A stretch of 64,000 nt of DNA, taken from Bacteroidales bacterium. Lineage in GTDB: Bacteria > Bacteroidota > Bacteroidia > Bacteroidales > VadinHA17. Below are positions 10,601 to 18,984 of this stretch, piece by piece. A program made the translations under genes and the position numbers. The notes beneath the pieces were generated by a model. That model searched no databases and was not told where the DNA came from. It saw nothing but the letters and a program-made list of their open reading frames with translations. The stretch spans positions 186,371-250,370 of the forward strand of contig PLLO01000014.1 of the NCBI GenBank assembly GCA_003142255.1, read 5' to 3'. Within the stretch, counting starts at the first letter, position 1. Each line of letters starts with the position of its first letter.

Positions 10601-10806
10601 TGCAGGTATCAATGCTCCCGTACAGCGATGAGGAGATGGATAATGTCGAATACAGGATTGACCTTCCCCAAAGCAATGCAACAGTTCTCTGCATAAGTCA
10701 TCTTACTCTCGGTGTCGGAACAGCAAGTTGCGGTCCAAAACCTCTTCCTCAATATATTGTTTATGCTGCGCCAACCTCATTTACTTATACAATACGGCTA
10801 CTTTAA
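7636..10806 (+). CDS. lacZ: GH2 beta-galactosidase, secreted
   Basis: Hydrolyses terminal beta-galactosides. The 1056 residues follow the LacZ layout: signal peptide (about 1-24, ending VYSQ), jelly-roll sugar-binding domain with the LNGMWKFNW and VPSNWQLHGYGTPYY motifs, two Ig-like domains, a TIM barrel, and a C-terminal small-chain domain with a VSYFGRGPMENYSDR motif. The acid/base is Glu498 in WSLGNENGRG and the nucleophile Glu565 in CEYAHAM; LKGVNRHENWP and GGAIWEWQDQG are also intact. E. coli LacZ is cytoplasmic and about 1024 residues; this one is exported, typical for Bacteroidota polysaccharide loci. Its codon use looks closer to the core genome than that of the two preceding genes. 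Confidence 0.93.
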   Translation: MIKFRLSVLGIVAMFLSNISVYSQYTSPKDSLGGAPVPPEIENPEILGINKEPAHATLMPYANLNEALVAKRHASTFCRSLNGMWKFNWVSWPQMRPVDFYKPAFDVSSWKDIPVPSNWQLHGYGTPYYRNNGYTFRRDFPYVMSMPPKNYTAYEERNPVGSYRRDFDLPLDWKGRQIFLTFDGVDAGFFLWVNGEKVGYSVNSRNAAEFDVTKYVKPGKNMVAVEVYRYTSGSYLEDQDMWRLSGIFRNVTVWSAPQQHIRDFFVKTDLDDQYRNATVEVTAKVKNYGTKASKSYKLMATLYDGEKAVNTAQSEGVVPAIQPGQKASVKLSFQVTNPEKWTAETPKLYTTVLTLTSGENVVETLSSRTGFREIEIKGRLFLVNGTPVKLKGVNRHENWPDVGHAVTEDQMIRDLELIKQGNCNLVRTCHYSDDPRWYELCDEYGIFLVAEANVECQGLSGRFDEEPRMKAAIIDRNVANVENFKNHPSVIIWSLGNENGRGGSNFRAAMSTIKGIDPSRPVHYEGFGIGVNNPADIDSRMYTSPAEVEKIANDATYTKPFFLCEYAHAMFNSMGAIGEYNDVFDKYPELLGGAIWEWQDQGIYNRRDPNHPILAYGGGFGEFPNDHYFIHKGVIASDRSLKPHYPEMKHVYQWIKVSVEDLVKGQFLIQNKYQFINLNGFTGVWTLSENGTEISRGDIKLPVIAPGKEAVVTIPYKISKTNEGAEYFLRISFALANDQIWAKKGFEMISEQFQLPVEARAVKPNTTLNPVNMTQNEKEIIVKGSGFTVVFDKVTGTFSSLEKNCANMLLKDGGPRLHLWRAPHRDDDMWAERSWVTSGLRELKWTTQSVTAEQKSPSSITISAKLFAEGKNNFTVNHNVVYTISGDGSIKSENSFSSSNPQQVVARVGVRMFLNKQFDQVSYFGRGPMENYSDRKRGFDVGVYKSTVKEQLTPYEKPMDCGNHEDVRWAKVTTALGNGLMVQSDSTLLQVSMLPYSDEEMDNVEYRIDLPQSNATVLCISHLTLGVGTASCGPKPLPQYIVYAAPTSFTYTIRLL

Positions 10807-11170
10807 TTACTAACTGTTATCGAGAAACTATTTGACGGGATTGATGAGATGGAGCTAATTGAAAAAATAATGAGTGATGACGAGGCTTTTGAGATCATTT
10901 GTCGAATACTACCAATAAAGGCTCAATCTCAAACAGCGGCATAACTGAAAATGGAAATCTTAGAGGATTGAAAAACAAAAAGATAAGTAAAAAAACTGTT
11001 TTGTATAATACTATCAAACAGCAAAATAAATTAAATGCGAAACATTAATAAATAATTTATAATGGTTGTATGGAACCTCCATGTTTTGTAATAAATATTA
11101 TCATTCTTGTATGTGATTCTAAAAACATGAAGGTTTAATTTGATTAAAACTTTGTTTTTGTTGTATTTTA
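10807..11170. other. 364-bp gap between lacZ and the convergent glycosidase; short open frame 10849-10944
   Basis: The lacZ frame stays open after its TAA for 45 further codons; an ATG at 10849 would give a 31-residue peptide (MELIEKIMSDDEAFEIICRI...) ending at 10944. I do not recognise it. It could be the stub of a lost gene, because nothing follows it in frame. The remainder is AT-rich and contains the second copy of the palindromic 15-mer. No convincing intrinsic terminator is seen for either convergent gene. Confidence 0.3.
11070..11084 (-). repeat. Palindromic 15-mer, copy 2
   Basis: ATGGAACCTCCATGT is the exact reverse complement of 5221-5235. It lies between the stops of two convergent glycosidase genes, so a role as promoter operator is less obvious here than for copy 1. 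Confidence 0.45.
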
Positions 11171-12757
11171 TTATTTATCAGATTGAACGAGGTAGTGTTT
11201 GTTGGCTTCTGTCTTAAACTCAACCGATGTTGTCGAAGTGTTCAGTGCAGCCTTTGGTAATTTCACTCCATCACAACTCACGGTGAATCGAGCTTTTGAG
11301 GTCGCAGCAGGAAAAACTACCATCAACCTTCGTTCAAAGCCTGAACAAATTTCTATCTGATTGTTCTGAGGATAACCTACTTCAAGTTGTCCCAGCTTCA
11401 AGCGCCGCCCTTTTGCGCCTTGAGGAACGCAGATAGTTTTGTAGTCGTTGGTCACGCCATAATAATTTTCCACGATCATGCTCCAGACTGAGCAGGACAT
11501 GCCCAAACCTTGCACTCCAAGAGGTTGACCGGTGACACCGTTGTAACGCTCATTGACCCCATTACGGATAAACAAATCCACGATCTTGTCGGTAAGTTTG
11601 CGTGCTTCATCGTGATAGCCATATCGGTTTAACCCATAGGCAACAAGATAGGTAGTAACTGGCCACATGTCACCGCGCCAGAATCCCTTCATGTTGAATT
11701 TCGGGTCATTTATTGCCACAGTCGGTACCGGATAATCACACCACCAGCGTGTAGTGTCCATCAACTCAGTGGCAAGCTCCCTGGCCTGTTCCTTCGTGGC
11801 TGCGTCGCAACACAAGGTAAGAAAACCCTGAATGCAGCGTACATCAATCGGACGGTCGGAGTCACGGTCAAGGCTATAAAAAAACTTCTTTCTCGGATCC
11901 CACATCTTGGCCTGTATCGCAGCGATACGGCGGTGGATGATTTTCTCATAATGTTTAGCGATCTCCTTTTCACCAAGTTCTCGGGCAATTTCGACCAGTG
12001 CCTGCTCGCTCATCAGAAGGAAGCAGGTTTGTTCGACACCCTCCACATTGCCATACCATTCCCCTCCATCGAGACGAGTGGGATGTTTCGTCAGCTTCAT
12101 ATTATCCATGGGTGGAAAGGAGTCGAAGGTTTCATAACGTGCAGTCTGCACCATATCAGCCTTTCCAACAGACTTGTAAGCGCCATACTCGATCAGACCG
12201 TCGTTATCCACGTCGCGCTCGGTAGAATACCATTCGTCGAAAGCCAACAGATAGGGCAGAGATTGTTCCAGCAGCTTCCGGTCGCCAGTCTGACGGTAAA
12301 CCTGCTCCACTCCCCAGGCAAGTATAGGAATCTGCGAAAAACCAAGTGGCGGCCAATCTCTAAGAAAATTCGGCACCATGCCAAAGCGATACGAGCCCCG
12401 CGGTGCTTCGGGATTTTTCTCTATTGTCTGCCAATAGTTATCGTACACACCACGGATAACTGCATCCGCACCCATCGGCGCATAAGCCGATAAAACAAAC
12501 TGGGTGTCCCATACCCATTGACCAACATAGCCGCCACCGGGTGAAAACCACTTATTAGGTAATGCAGGTAGTATGGGAGCAAACAACTTTGAGAGGATAC
12601 ATTGCGAAAATATCTTCTCCGCAATGGTGTTGAGTTGTGGATCTTCAGTGTGCACCAACTCACGCATCTTCGCCATTTCGGGCATTATATTTTCCTGCGC
12701 TGTAAGATTGCTGAACAGGTGTAAAAAACAAAGAAATAAAATAATAATTCTCTTCAT
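11171..12757 (-). CDS. Secreted GH63/MGH1-like alpha-glycosidase
   Basis: A 528-residue enzyme with signal peptide (MKRIIILFLCFLHLFSNLTAQ). The body is an (alpha/alpha)6 barrel with landmarks shared by GH63, GH37 trehalase and the MGH1-like domain: VWDTQF near residue 85, a PPLGFSQIPILAWGVEQVY segment, DNDGLIEYG, LDGGEWYGN, and the late FWRGDMWPVTTYLVAYGL block, which in this clan holds a catalytic acid near the WRG/WP motif. A short beta domain closes the chain. Substrate may be an alpha-glucoside or alpha-mannoside; this is inference. It faces lacZ convergently and has about 700 bp of upstream DNA. Its base composition is high for the region (31 of 60 G or C at 12001-12060, against 17 of 60 in the GH38 gene), suggesting a different origin. 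Confidence 0.78.
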   Translation of the reverse strand: MKRIIILFLCFLHLFSNLTAQENIMPEMAKMRELVHTEDPQLNTIAEKIFSQCILSKLFAPILPALPNKWFSPGGGYVGQWVWDTQFVLSAYAPMGADAVIRGVYDNYWQTIEKNPEAPRGSYRFGMVPNFLRDWPPLGFSQIPILAWGVEQVYRQTGDRKLLEQSLPYLLAFDEWYSTERDVDNDGLIEYGAYKSVGKADMVQTARYETFDSFPPMDNMKLTKHPTRLDGGEWYGNVEGVEQTCFLLMSEQALVEIARELGEKEIAKHYEKIIHRRIAAIQAKMWDPRKKFFYSLDRDSDRPIDVRCIQGFLTLCCDAATKEQARELATELMDTTRWWCDYPVPTVAINDPKFNMKGFWRGDMWPVTTYLVAYGLNRYGYHDEARKLTDKIVDLFIRNGVNERYNGVTGQPLGVQGLGMSCSVWSMIVENYYGVTNDYKTICVPQGAKGRRLKLGQLEVGYPQNNQIEICSGFERRLMVVFPAATSKARFTVSCDGVKLPKAALNTSTTSVEFKTEANKHYLVQSDK

Positions 12758-12945
12758 GGGCAGCGTCTTACCTAAATATAGAATTTTATGGTTTATTTGT
12801 TTATTTATCTGTTAATGTTTCGCAGATGATATAAATGGTTTATAAATAGTAAAATAAGTTAATAAAAAGAGCATGAAAAATTTGTTAATTCACTAATATT
12901 CACTATATTGGTGTTGAACAAAAAACAAAAAAACTTACTCCACAA

Positions 12946-12980
12946 CAAAAGTATAAATAAGATTTCAGAATTAAAAACAA
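12946..12980 (-). promoter_or_regulatory. Candidate promoter for the GH63/MGH1-like gene
   Basis: On the minus strand TACTTTTG (12953-12946) matches the Bacteroidota -7 element TAnnTTTG. A TTG at 12980-12978 could be the -33 element, but the spacing of 24 nt is a little long. It lies about 190 bp before the start codon. Confidence 0.3.
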
Positions 12981-12984
12981 GTTT

Positions 12985-13000
12985 TACCCATTACTGGGTA
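12985..13000. promoter_or_regulatory. Inverted repeat TACCCA-TTAC-TGGGTA, possible operator
   Basis: A perfect 6-bp inverted repeat with a 4-nt spacer immediately upstream of the candidate glycosidase promoter. The position suits a regulator binding site; the regulator is not in the window. Confidence 0.3.
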
Positions 13001-13454
13001 GAACTGGATTTTATAAAGAGTTCTTTGAAAAGTTTTACATTTTAATCATTGTGCAAGGCTTTGGGGACAAAGGCTCCTACGACAAAAGTGGGGTTTTAAA
13101 TATATGTGGAAATGTATAAACGACTTAAAAAGCGGAAGAGCTTTAACACTCTTAATTATTACAATCTTGGCTGCAATATTCCCTTTTACCTGCATATTAC
13201 TATGGCTGCAGATAATGATAACTGCGTTTTTTCTTGTGGGCAGCCTCCACAATCAGGCATCTTCCGGAACATTTCGTGTTTTTTGAGGTTCAGGGGAAAA
13301 AACCTGTCGGCAATAAAAATTCTCTATTGGATAAATACTGTCTTGTCCTGAATCAGGTTGACATTAGAATCCAAAAAATGTCCAATACATTTTACGGCAA
13401 CCTTTTGTATTAGTCGTAAATAATTTTTTTCAGGTTATGTTCCCAATTGAAGTT

Positions 13455-15383
13455 TTACCGTGAGAAGAGATCCTGTTCCTTCCATGAAAGAAGGTGCTTT
13501 TCGTCCATGATGATCTTATTATGATCGAGCAGCCACCGCAGCACTTTTATAACTTTATCTTCAGGATGGTTCACTTTACTCACCAGTTCCCTGGTATCAT
13601 ATTTCTGCGCTGCAAGAAGATCCTTTATTTCATCAAGAATGAGATCAAACTCATATTTACTGAGGTCCAGCTCATTACGTTCTCGGCATACATCACAGAT
13701 ACCGCACCTGTCGGCTTCCTCACCAAAATACTCAAGAAGGGTAACCGATCTGCACCTGGTATTGTAATCGGCATAATCGATCATTTTATTTAATCTGTCG
13801 GCATGCCTTTCCCTGACCTTAAGATAAGTATCGGGTGAGATAAGCAAAGCTTTTCTTTCAAGACGCTCTTCGGTAAAAATGACCAGCGAAGTTTTTTTAC
13901 CGGGGATGTATTTGATTATGCCAAGGGTTGAAAGCTTTACCAGGAACCTGTAAACATTTTCTCTTGTGAGAGCTGATTTCTTTGCCAGGGCATCCTCATT
14001 TACCGGGACGAATTCAGAAAACATCCCTGTATATGACCTGAGCAGCAATTTAATGAATCCGTCAAATGACTCGTTAGCAACCTGGAATTTATAAAGGTCA
14101 TCGCGTTCAACTATAAAATGGACACGGGAAGGGTTATCTATTTCTTCTGTGAATTCAATATAGCCTTCACGCTGGAGGAAGGTAAGGCTATTAAAAGTTT
14201 CAATTACAGGAAGCCTGTATTTTGAGACAAATTCCGGCATGCTGAAATCAAATACATTATCCTTTCCTGCACCCATGGGTACCTGGAGGTAATTACAAAT
14301 TGCCTCGTAAATATCCTTGATCTTTTCGATAGGGGGAAATTTCCGTCGCATCGAATCTTCAAGGCGGGTCTTATCAGAAGGCGAATAGAGAAGAACTGCA
14401 TAAGCCGGCTTGCCATCGCGACCTGCCCTGCCACTCTCCTGAAAATATTCCTCAATTGAATCGGGCATCTCCCAATGAATAACAAAACGCACTTCAGCTT
14501 TATCGATGCCCATTCCAAAAGCATTGGTCGCAACGATTACCCGGGTTTCCCCGGTTGTCCACGATATCTGTTTTTTATCACGGAGCTCTATTGGCAGTCC
14601 GGCATGATAGAAGTCGGCGTTTATCCCTTTTGATACAAGCAGCTCGGCGATCTCTTTGCATCTCTTACGTGACCTTACATAAACAATACCGCTTCCATCG
14701 GCTTTTTGGAGTGTGTTTACAAGATATGTCCCCTTATCTTCAGCTCTCCTTACAAGATAAGATATATTCTTCCTTTCAAAGCTTGTCTTGAGAAGGTTTC
14801 TCTCCCTGAAATTAAGCTTCTCCATGATATCTTCAGCGACATGGGAAGTTGCTGAAGCGGTCAGGGCAAGAAAAGGAACTGTTTTAGGGATAAGCTCCCG
14901 GATTGATGAAATCTTAAGGTAAGATGGACGGAAATCATATCCCCATTGGGAAATACAATGAGCTTCATCTACAGCAACCAGGTTAAGGTTCAGGCGGGGA
15001 AGCCTTGCCTGGAAAATCCGTGTCGATACCCTCTCAGGAGAAACATAGAGGAATTTATAATCGCCATATATTGCATTTTCGAGAGCAATATCGATCTCTT
15101 CATGAGACATCCCCGAATGGATCGCCATCGATCTTATTTCCAGGCTATTGAGGCGATTTACCTGGTCTTTCATCAAGGCTATCAGGGGAGTAATTACAAG
15201 GCAGATTCCCTCTTTGGAAAGTGCATAGACCTGGAATGTAATTGACTTGCCGCCTCCGGTAGGCATGAGGCCAAGAGTATCTCTGCCTTCTGCAACGGAA
15301 CCTATTATCTCCTCCTGCAGAGGTCTGAAGGATGTAAAACCCCAATACTTTGTCAGTATTTGCCTGTATGGTTCAAAATTCAT
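13455..15383 (-). CDS. recQ: ATP-dependent DNA helicase RecQ
   Basis: A 3'-5' helicase acting in recombination and stalled-fork repair. The 642-residue protein shows motif I PTGGGKS with Lys46, motif II DEAHCISQWGYDFR, motif III ALTASAT, and motif VI QESGRAGRDG. The RQC zinc site follows (Cys in CRSVTLLEYFG and the CGICDVC triplet). A short C-terminal domain of about 70 residues takes the place of a clear HRDC domain. Size fits a RecQ with trimmed C-terminus, common in Bacteroidota. It is divergently transcribed from guaB with 132 bp between the starts. Confidence 0.95.
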   Translation of the reverse strand: MNFEPYRQILTKYWGFTSFRPLQEEIIGSVAEGRDTLGLMPTGGGKSITFQVYALSKEGICLVITPLIALMKDQVNRLNSLEIRSMAIHSGMSHEEIDIALENAIYGDYKFLYVSPERVSTRIFQARLPRLNLNLVAVDEAHCISQWGYDFRPSYLKISSIRELIPKTVPFLALTASATSHVAEDIMEKLNFRERNLLKTSFERKNISYLVRRAEDKGTYLVNTLQKADGSGIVYVRSRKRCKEIAELLVSKGINADFYHAGLPIELRDKKQISWTTGETRVIVATNAFGMGIDKAEVRFVIHWEMPDSIEEYFQESGRAGRDGKPAYAVLLYSPSDKTRLEDSMRRKFPPIEKIKDIYEAICNYLQVPMGAGKDNVFDFSMPEFVSKYRLPVIETFNSLTFLQREGYIEFTEEIDNPSRVHFIVERDDLYKFQVANESFDGFIKLLLRSYTGMFSEFVPVNEDALAKKSALTRENVYRFLVKLSTLGIIKYIPGKKTSLVIFTEERLERKALLISPDTYLKVRERHADRLNKMIDYADYNTRCRSVTLLEYFGEEADRCGICDVCRERNELDLSKYEFDLILDEIKDLLAAQKYDTRELVSKVNHPEDKVIKVLRWLLDHNKIIMDEKHLLSWKEQDLFSR

Positions 15384-15515
15384 TTTTGCAGCGATACATT
15401 ACATTATACAAAAATAGTAACTGTAATTCAATTTTTTATGAAGGCTGGAAAGAATGAATGTTTATGATCTCTGAATTTTTCGTAATTTGCAAAGCAAAAC
15501 TTAAAACCCTCACCA

Positions 15516-16997
15516 ATGTCTTTTTTAGATGATAAAATATTATATGAAGGACTGACTTTTGATGATGTGCTTCTGGTGCCTTTATATTCGGAAGTGCTTC
15601 CAAGAGAAGTCGATCTGAGTTCAATGTTTTCAAGGAACATCCACATCAACACACCGGTTGTTTCAGCTGCAATGGACACTGTCACCGAGGATGAACTTGC
15701 AATTGCAATTGCAAGGGAAGGCGGGATAGGCGTAATCCATAAAAACATGAGTATCGAAAAACAGGCTGCCCAGGTGAAGAGAGTAAAAAGAGCCGAGAAT
15801 GTCATGATATTTGACCCTATCACCATCCTTCTTGATGCTACGGTTGCTGAAGCAATGAACCTGATGGCAGAGTACAAGATCGGAGGCATTCCTGTTATCG
15901 ATAAGAACGGGATCCTCAAGGGCATTGTCACAAACAGGGATCTCAGGTTCGAGAATAACAAGAAGAGGAAGATCACCGAGGTTATGACCACAAACCTCAT
16001 TACCATCAATCACCAGACAAACCTGGAAGCTGCTGCCAGGATACTTCAAAAACATAAGATTGAGAAACTTCCGATGATCGATGAAGCGGGCAAGCTGATA
16101 GGACTGATCACATACAAGGATATCACCAAGACCAAGGACCGGCCCAGTTCCTGCAAAGATGAAAAGGGACGTCTCAGGGTTGCCGCAGCAATCGGAATTG
16201 CTGCCGATACACTCCAAAGAGCTGAAGCGCTGATAAATGCCAATGTCGATGCTCTCGTTATCGATACGGCTCATGCCCATACGATAAGCGTTATCAGGAT
16301 GCTTAAGGAAATTAAGAAGAACTACCCCGGTACTGAAGTCATTGTCGGTAATATAGGTACGGCAGAAGCTGCTAAAAAACTGGTTAGCGAGGGTGCTGAT
16401 GCCGTAAAAGTAGGAATTGGTCCGGGATCAATTTGCACCACCAGGATTATTGCCGGTGTAGGTATACCCCAGCTTTCTGCAATCTATAACGTAGCGAAGG
16501 GGATTGAAGGATCAGGGGTCCCGGTTATTGCCGACGGAGGCATCAGGTATTCCGGCGATATAATCAAGGCAATTGCTGCAGGAGCCGATTCAATCATGGC
16601 TGGATCTCTTTTTGCAGGAGTTGAGGAATCACCTGGTGAAACTATTATATATAACGGCCGCAAGTTCAAGGCATACAGGGGCATGGGATCAATTGAAGCA
16701 ATGCAGCAGGGTTCCAAAGACCGCTATTTCCAGGATATGGAAGATGATATTCAGAAACTTGTTCCTGAAGGGATCGAAGCAAGAGTGCCATATAAAGGCA
16801 ACCTCGCCGAAGTGATTTACCAGATGACAGGTGGTCTCAGGGCAGGTATGGGATATGTTGGTGCAAAAAATATTAGCATATTGAAGAAAGAAGGTAAATT
16901 CGTCAGGGTTACCAGCTCCGGGATTGTAGAAAGTCACCCGCACGATGTTTCTATAACGAGGGAATCACCCAATTACAGCAGGAAGACTATTGAGTAA
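15516..16997 (+). CDS. guaB: Inosine-5'-monophosphate dehydrogenase
   Basis: NAD-dependent oxidation of IMP to XMP, the committed step to GMP. The 493 residues give the full TIM barrel with inserted tandem CBS domains (about 95-215). Catalytic Cys307 lies in GPGSICTTR, followed by the phosphate-binding DGGIRYSGD and the flap [11 protein letters not shown]. The usual DTAHGH segment reads DTAHAH here. A TTTTTCGTAATTTGC stretch at 15476-15490 is probably the promoter -7 region. The following PPIase gene begins 19 bp after the stop, so they may be co-transcribed. Confidence 0.97.
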   Translation: MSFLDDKILYEGLTFDDVLLVPLYSEVLPREVDLSSMFSRNIHINTPVVSAAMDTVTEDELAIAIAREGGIGVIHKNMSIEKQAAQVKRVKRAENVMIFDPITILLDATVAEAMNLMAEYKIGGIPVIDKNGILKGIVTNRDLRFENNKKRKITEVMTTNLITINHQTNLEAAARILQKHKIEKLPMIDEAGKLIGLITYKDITKTKDRPSSCKDEKGRLRVAAAIGIAADTLQRAEALINANVDALVIDTAHAHTISVIRMLKEIKKNYPGTEVIVGNIGTAEAAKKLVSEGADAVKVGIGPGSICTTRIIAGVGIPQLSAIYNVAKGIEGSGVPVIADGGIRYSGDIIKAIAAGADSIMAGSLFAGVEESPGETIIYNGRKFKAYRGMGSIEAMQQGSKDRYFQDMEDDIQKLVPEGIEARVPYKGNLAEVIYQMTGGLRAGMGYVGAKNISILKKEGKFVRVTSSGIVESHPHDVSITRESPNYSRKTIE

Positions 16998-17016
16998 ATG
17001 GTATCAGCCTGAATTC

Positions 17017-18984
17017 ATGAAAATCAGAGAGTCACTCCTTATATTGTTCTCACTGGTAAATGCGACCTGCAGCGCACAGCTCCTGTCTGATCAGATATTA
17101 ATGAATGTCGACGGCAGAGGTGTGACGGCAGGGGAATTCACAAGAATGTATTTAAAGAGCGCCGATGCAGGGAAGAGTCCTGGCGATATAAATGACTATC
17201 TCCAGCAGTTCATAGTGTTCAAGCTTAAGGTTGCCGATGCAATTCATGAGGGTATAGATACCACAAAAGCCTTCCGGAATGAACTGAACGGGTACAGGAA
17301 TCAGCTTGCACAGAATTATCTCACTGACAACCAGGTAAAAGAAAAGCTTCTTCTGAAGACTTACCAGCGTTCGCTGGTTGAAATAAATGCCTGGCATATA
17401 CTTGTCACCTGCCCCGAGAGTGCAAAACCTGAAGATACTCTCAGTGCCTGGCAGAAAGCATCAGCAATAAGGGAAAGGATATTAACGGGCGAATCGTTCG
17501 AAGAGGTTGCAAGAGGAACATCTGACGATCCTTCCGTAAAAATTAATGGCGGTAATTTAGGATATTTTACTGTATTCCAGATGATTATGCCATTTGAAGA
17601 TGCAGCCTATAACCTTAAAAAAGGAGCCATCTCAGAACCGGTGAGGACTCCATACGGATACCACATCATTAAAGTTGTAGATAAGAGGGCGTCAAGAGGC
17701 AGGATACTCGTCGCCCATATAATGAAAGCTTCACCTCCGGGAACAGGCGAAAAGGAAGCGAAGCAGGCTGAAGAATCAATAAATGCCATTTATAATGAGC
17801 TTCAGGCAGGAGCATCCTTCAGCTCACTTGCCGCAAAATACTCAGACCATAAGGAATCTGCCTCCAATGGAGGTAAGCTTAACTGGTTCGGAACCGGGGA
17901 AATAATTCCTGATTTTTCAGAGGCGGCCTTCGCAATCAGCGATACCGGCAAATACACCAAACCGATAAGGACTGTCTATGGATGGCATATCATTAAGCTG
18001 CTTGCACGCAAAGCACCAGGGACATTCGAAGAGACCCGCTCCTATCTCGAAAGCAAGATCAACCAGTCATATCTCAATTCTTTAAGTAAAAAGTCATTTG
18101 TCAACAAGCTAAAGAAAGAATACAATTTCAGTATAAACCAGGAAGCCCTCGAATGGTTTGTGAAAAATACCGATACCCTTATAATTTCAGGTACTGCAAA
18201 ATACAACAGGAACAGTCTGCCATCGGGGAATCTGTATTCTTTTGCAGATCAGCGCATGCCGGTCAGGGATTTTGCAACATTTATTGAAAAAAGGGGATCG
18301 ATAATATTAACCAAAGATCCAGCCATTTTCATAAACCAGACGATTGACGCAAGTATTTCGGACCGAATCGTCAAATATGAGAATTCAATGCTCGAGAAGA
18401 AATATCCCGATTTCCGTTACCTGATGAATGAATTTCATGATGGCATTCTGCTGTTTGAAATATCTGGCAGGAGAGTCTGGAACAGGGTTCAGGAAGACTC
18501 AACAGGACTTAAGGGATACTATGAGGATCATAAGCAGAATTACCTTACTAAAAAATCCATTGAAGGAAAACTATATCTTCTTCATGATCAGAAAGGGAAA
18601 AAATCACTTTACTCGGCTTACAGGAAATATTCCCGGAAAAGCGGAACCGATAAGCTCCTGGATGCAAAATTCAATAGCAAGAACGACTCCCTGCTGACAA
18701 TTACTGAGGGCAGGTGGTTCAAAGGCGATAATAAGGAAATTGATAATATTCAGTGGATTACAGGCCCTCAATACACAGAGATTAAGAACTTCCCCGCAGT
18801 AATTGCAATTAACAGGATAATTGATCCTGAGCCTCTCCCGTTCAAGGATTTGCAGGGGGAAATAATGACAGCGTACCAGGATTACCTGGAGAATGAATGG
18901 ATTAAACAATTAAAAAGAGAATACACCGTTAAAATTGACGATCTTGTTTACGAGAAGGTCAAAAAAAGTCTGAAAAATGAATAG
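17017..18984 (+). CDS. Periplasmic peptidyl-prolyl isomerase with two parvulin domains
   Basis: Envelope chaperone that assists folding of outer-membrane and secreted proteins. The chosen ATG at 17017 starts a clean signal peptide (MKIRESLLILFSLVNATCSAQ); an in-frame TTG at 16990 would only add nine residues overlapping guaB. Two PpiC/parvulin rotamase domains lie at about 124-227 (AWHILV ... GNLGYF ... YGYHIIKV) and 230-335 (VAHIMK ... GGKLNWFGTGE ... YGWHIIKL). The 320-residue C-terminal part is SurA/PpiD-like helical sequence without a recognised domain. It is the first of four genes (to 22756) linked by overlaps, all concerned with envelope biogenesis. Confidence 0.88.
   Translation: MKIRESLLILFSLVNATCSAQLLSDQILMNVDGRGVTAGEFTRMYLKSADAGKSPGDINDYLQQFIVFKLKVADAIHEGIDTTKAFRNELNGYRNQLAQNYLTDNQVKEKLLLKTYQRSLVEINAWHILVTCPESAKPEDTLSAWQKASAIRERILTGESFEEVARGTSDDPSVKINGGNLGYFTVFQMIMPFEDAAYNLKKGAISEPVRTPYGYHIIKVVDKRASRGRILVAHIMKASPPGTGEKEAKQAEESINAIYNELQAGASFSSLAAKYSDHKESASNGGKLNWFGTGEIIPDFSEAAFAISDTGKYTKPIRTVYGWHIIKLLARKAPGTFEETRSYLESKINQSYLNSLSKKSFVNKLKKEYNFSINQEALEWFVKNTDTLIISGTAKYNRNSLPSGNLYSFADQRMPVRDFATFIEKRGSIILTKDPAIFINQTIDASISDRIVKYENSMLEKKYPDFRYLMNEFHDGILLFEISGRRVWNRVQEDSTGLKGYYEDHKQNYLTKKSIEGKLYLLHDQKGKKSLYSAYRKYSRKSGTDKLLDAKFNSKNDSLLTITEGRWFKGDNKEIDNIQWITGPQYTEIKNFPAVIAINRIIDPEPLPFKDLQGEIMTAYQDYLENEWIKQLKREYTVKIDDLVYEKVKKSLKNE

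Larger units (their letters stand above)
12758..13454. other. 697-bp gap between glycosidase and recQ
   Basis: AT-rich DNA without a gene I can support. The first 250 bp probably carry the leftward promoter of the glycosidase. An 11-bp near-palindrome CCTGAATCAGG (13347-13357) and a CTTTGGGGACAAAG hairpin near 13053 may be remains of a mobile element, but no transposase coding sequence or matched terminal repeats are visible. A 60-codon frame at 13104-13286 with two hydrophobic stretches has no family resemblance. Confidence 0.35.

Noticed and set aside
11933-12493. 186-codon plus-strand frame antisense to the GH63/MGH1-like gene
   Set aside because: The minus strand encodes a coherent glycosidase with all family motifs; the plus-strand translation is low-complexity with no recognisable domain.
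13104-13286. 60-codon frame with two hydrophobic stretches in the recQ-side gap
   Set aside because: No promoter, no recognisable family, and alternative frames of similar length overlap it; hydrophobicity can arise from AT-rich DNA.
13347-13357. CCTGAATCAGG as an insertion-sequence end
   Set aside because: No matching partner repeat, target duplication or transposase fragment found nearby.
15428-16280. Two long minus-strand frames across the guaB N-terminal half
   Set aside because: guaB on the plus strand is intact and conserved; the reverse frames have no start context or family resemblance.
16990-17016. TTG start for the PPIase overlapping guaB
   Set aside because: It adds nine residues before a standard signal peptide; the ATG at 17017 fits better.
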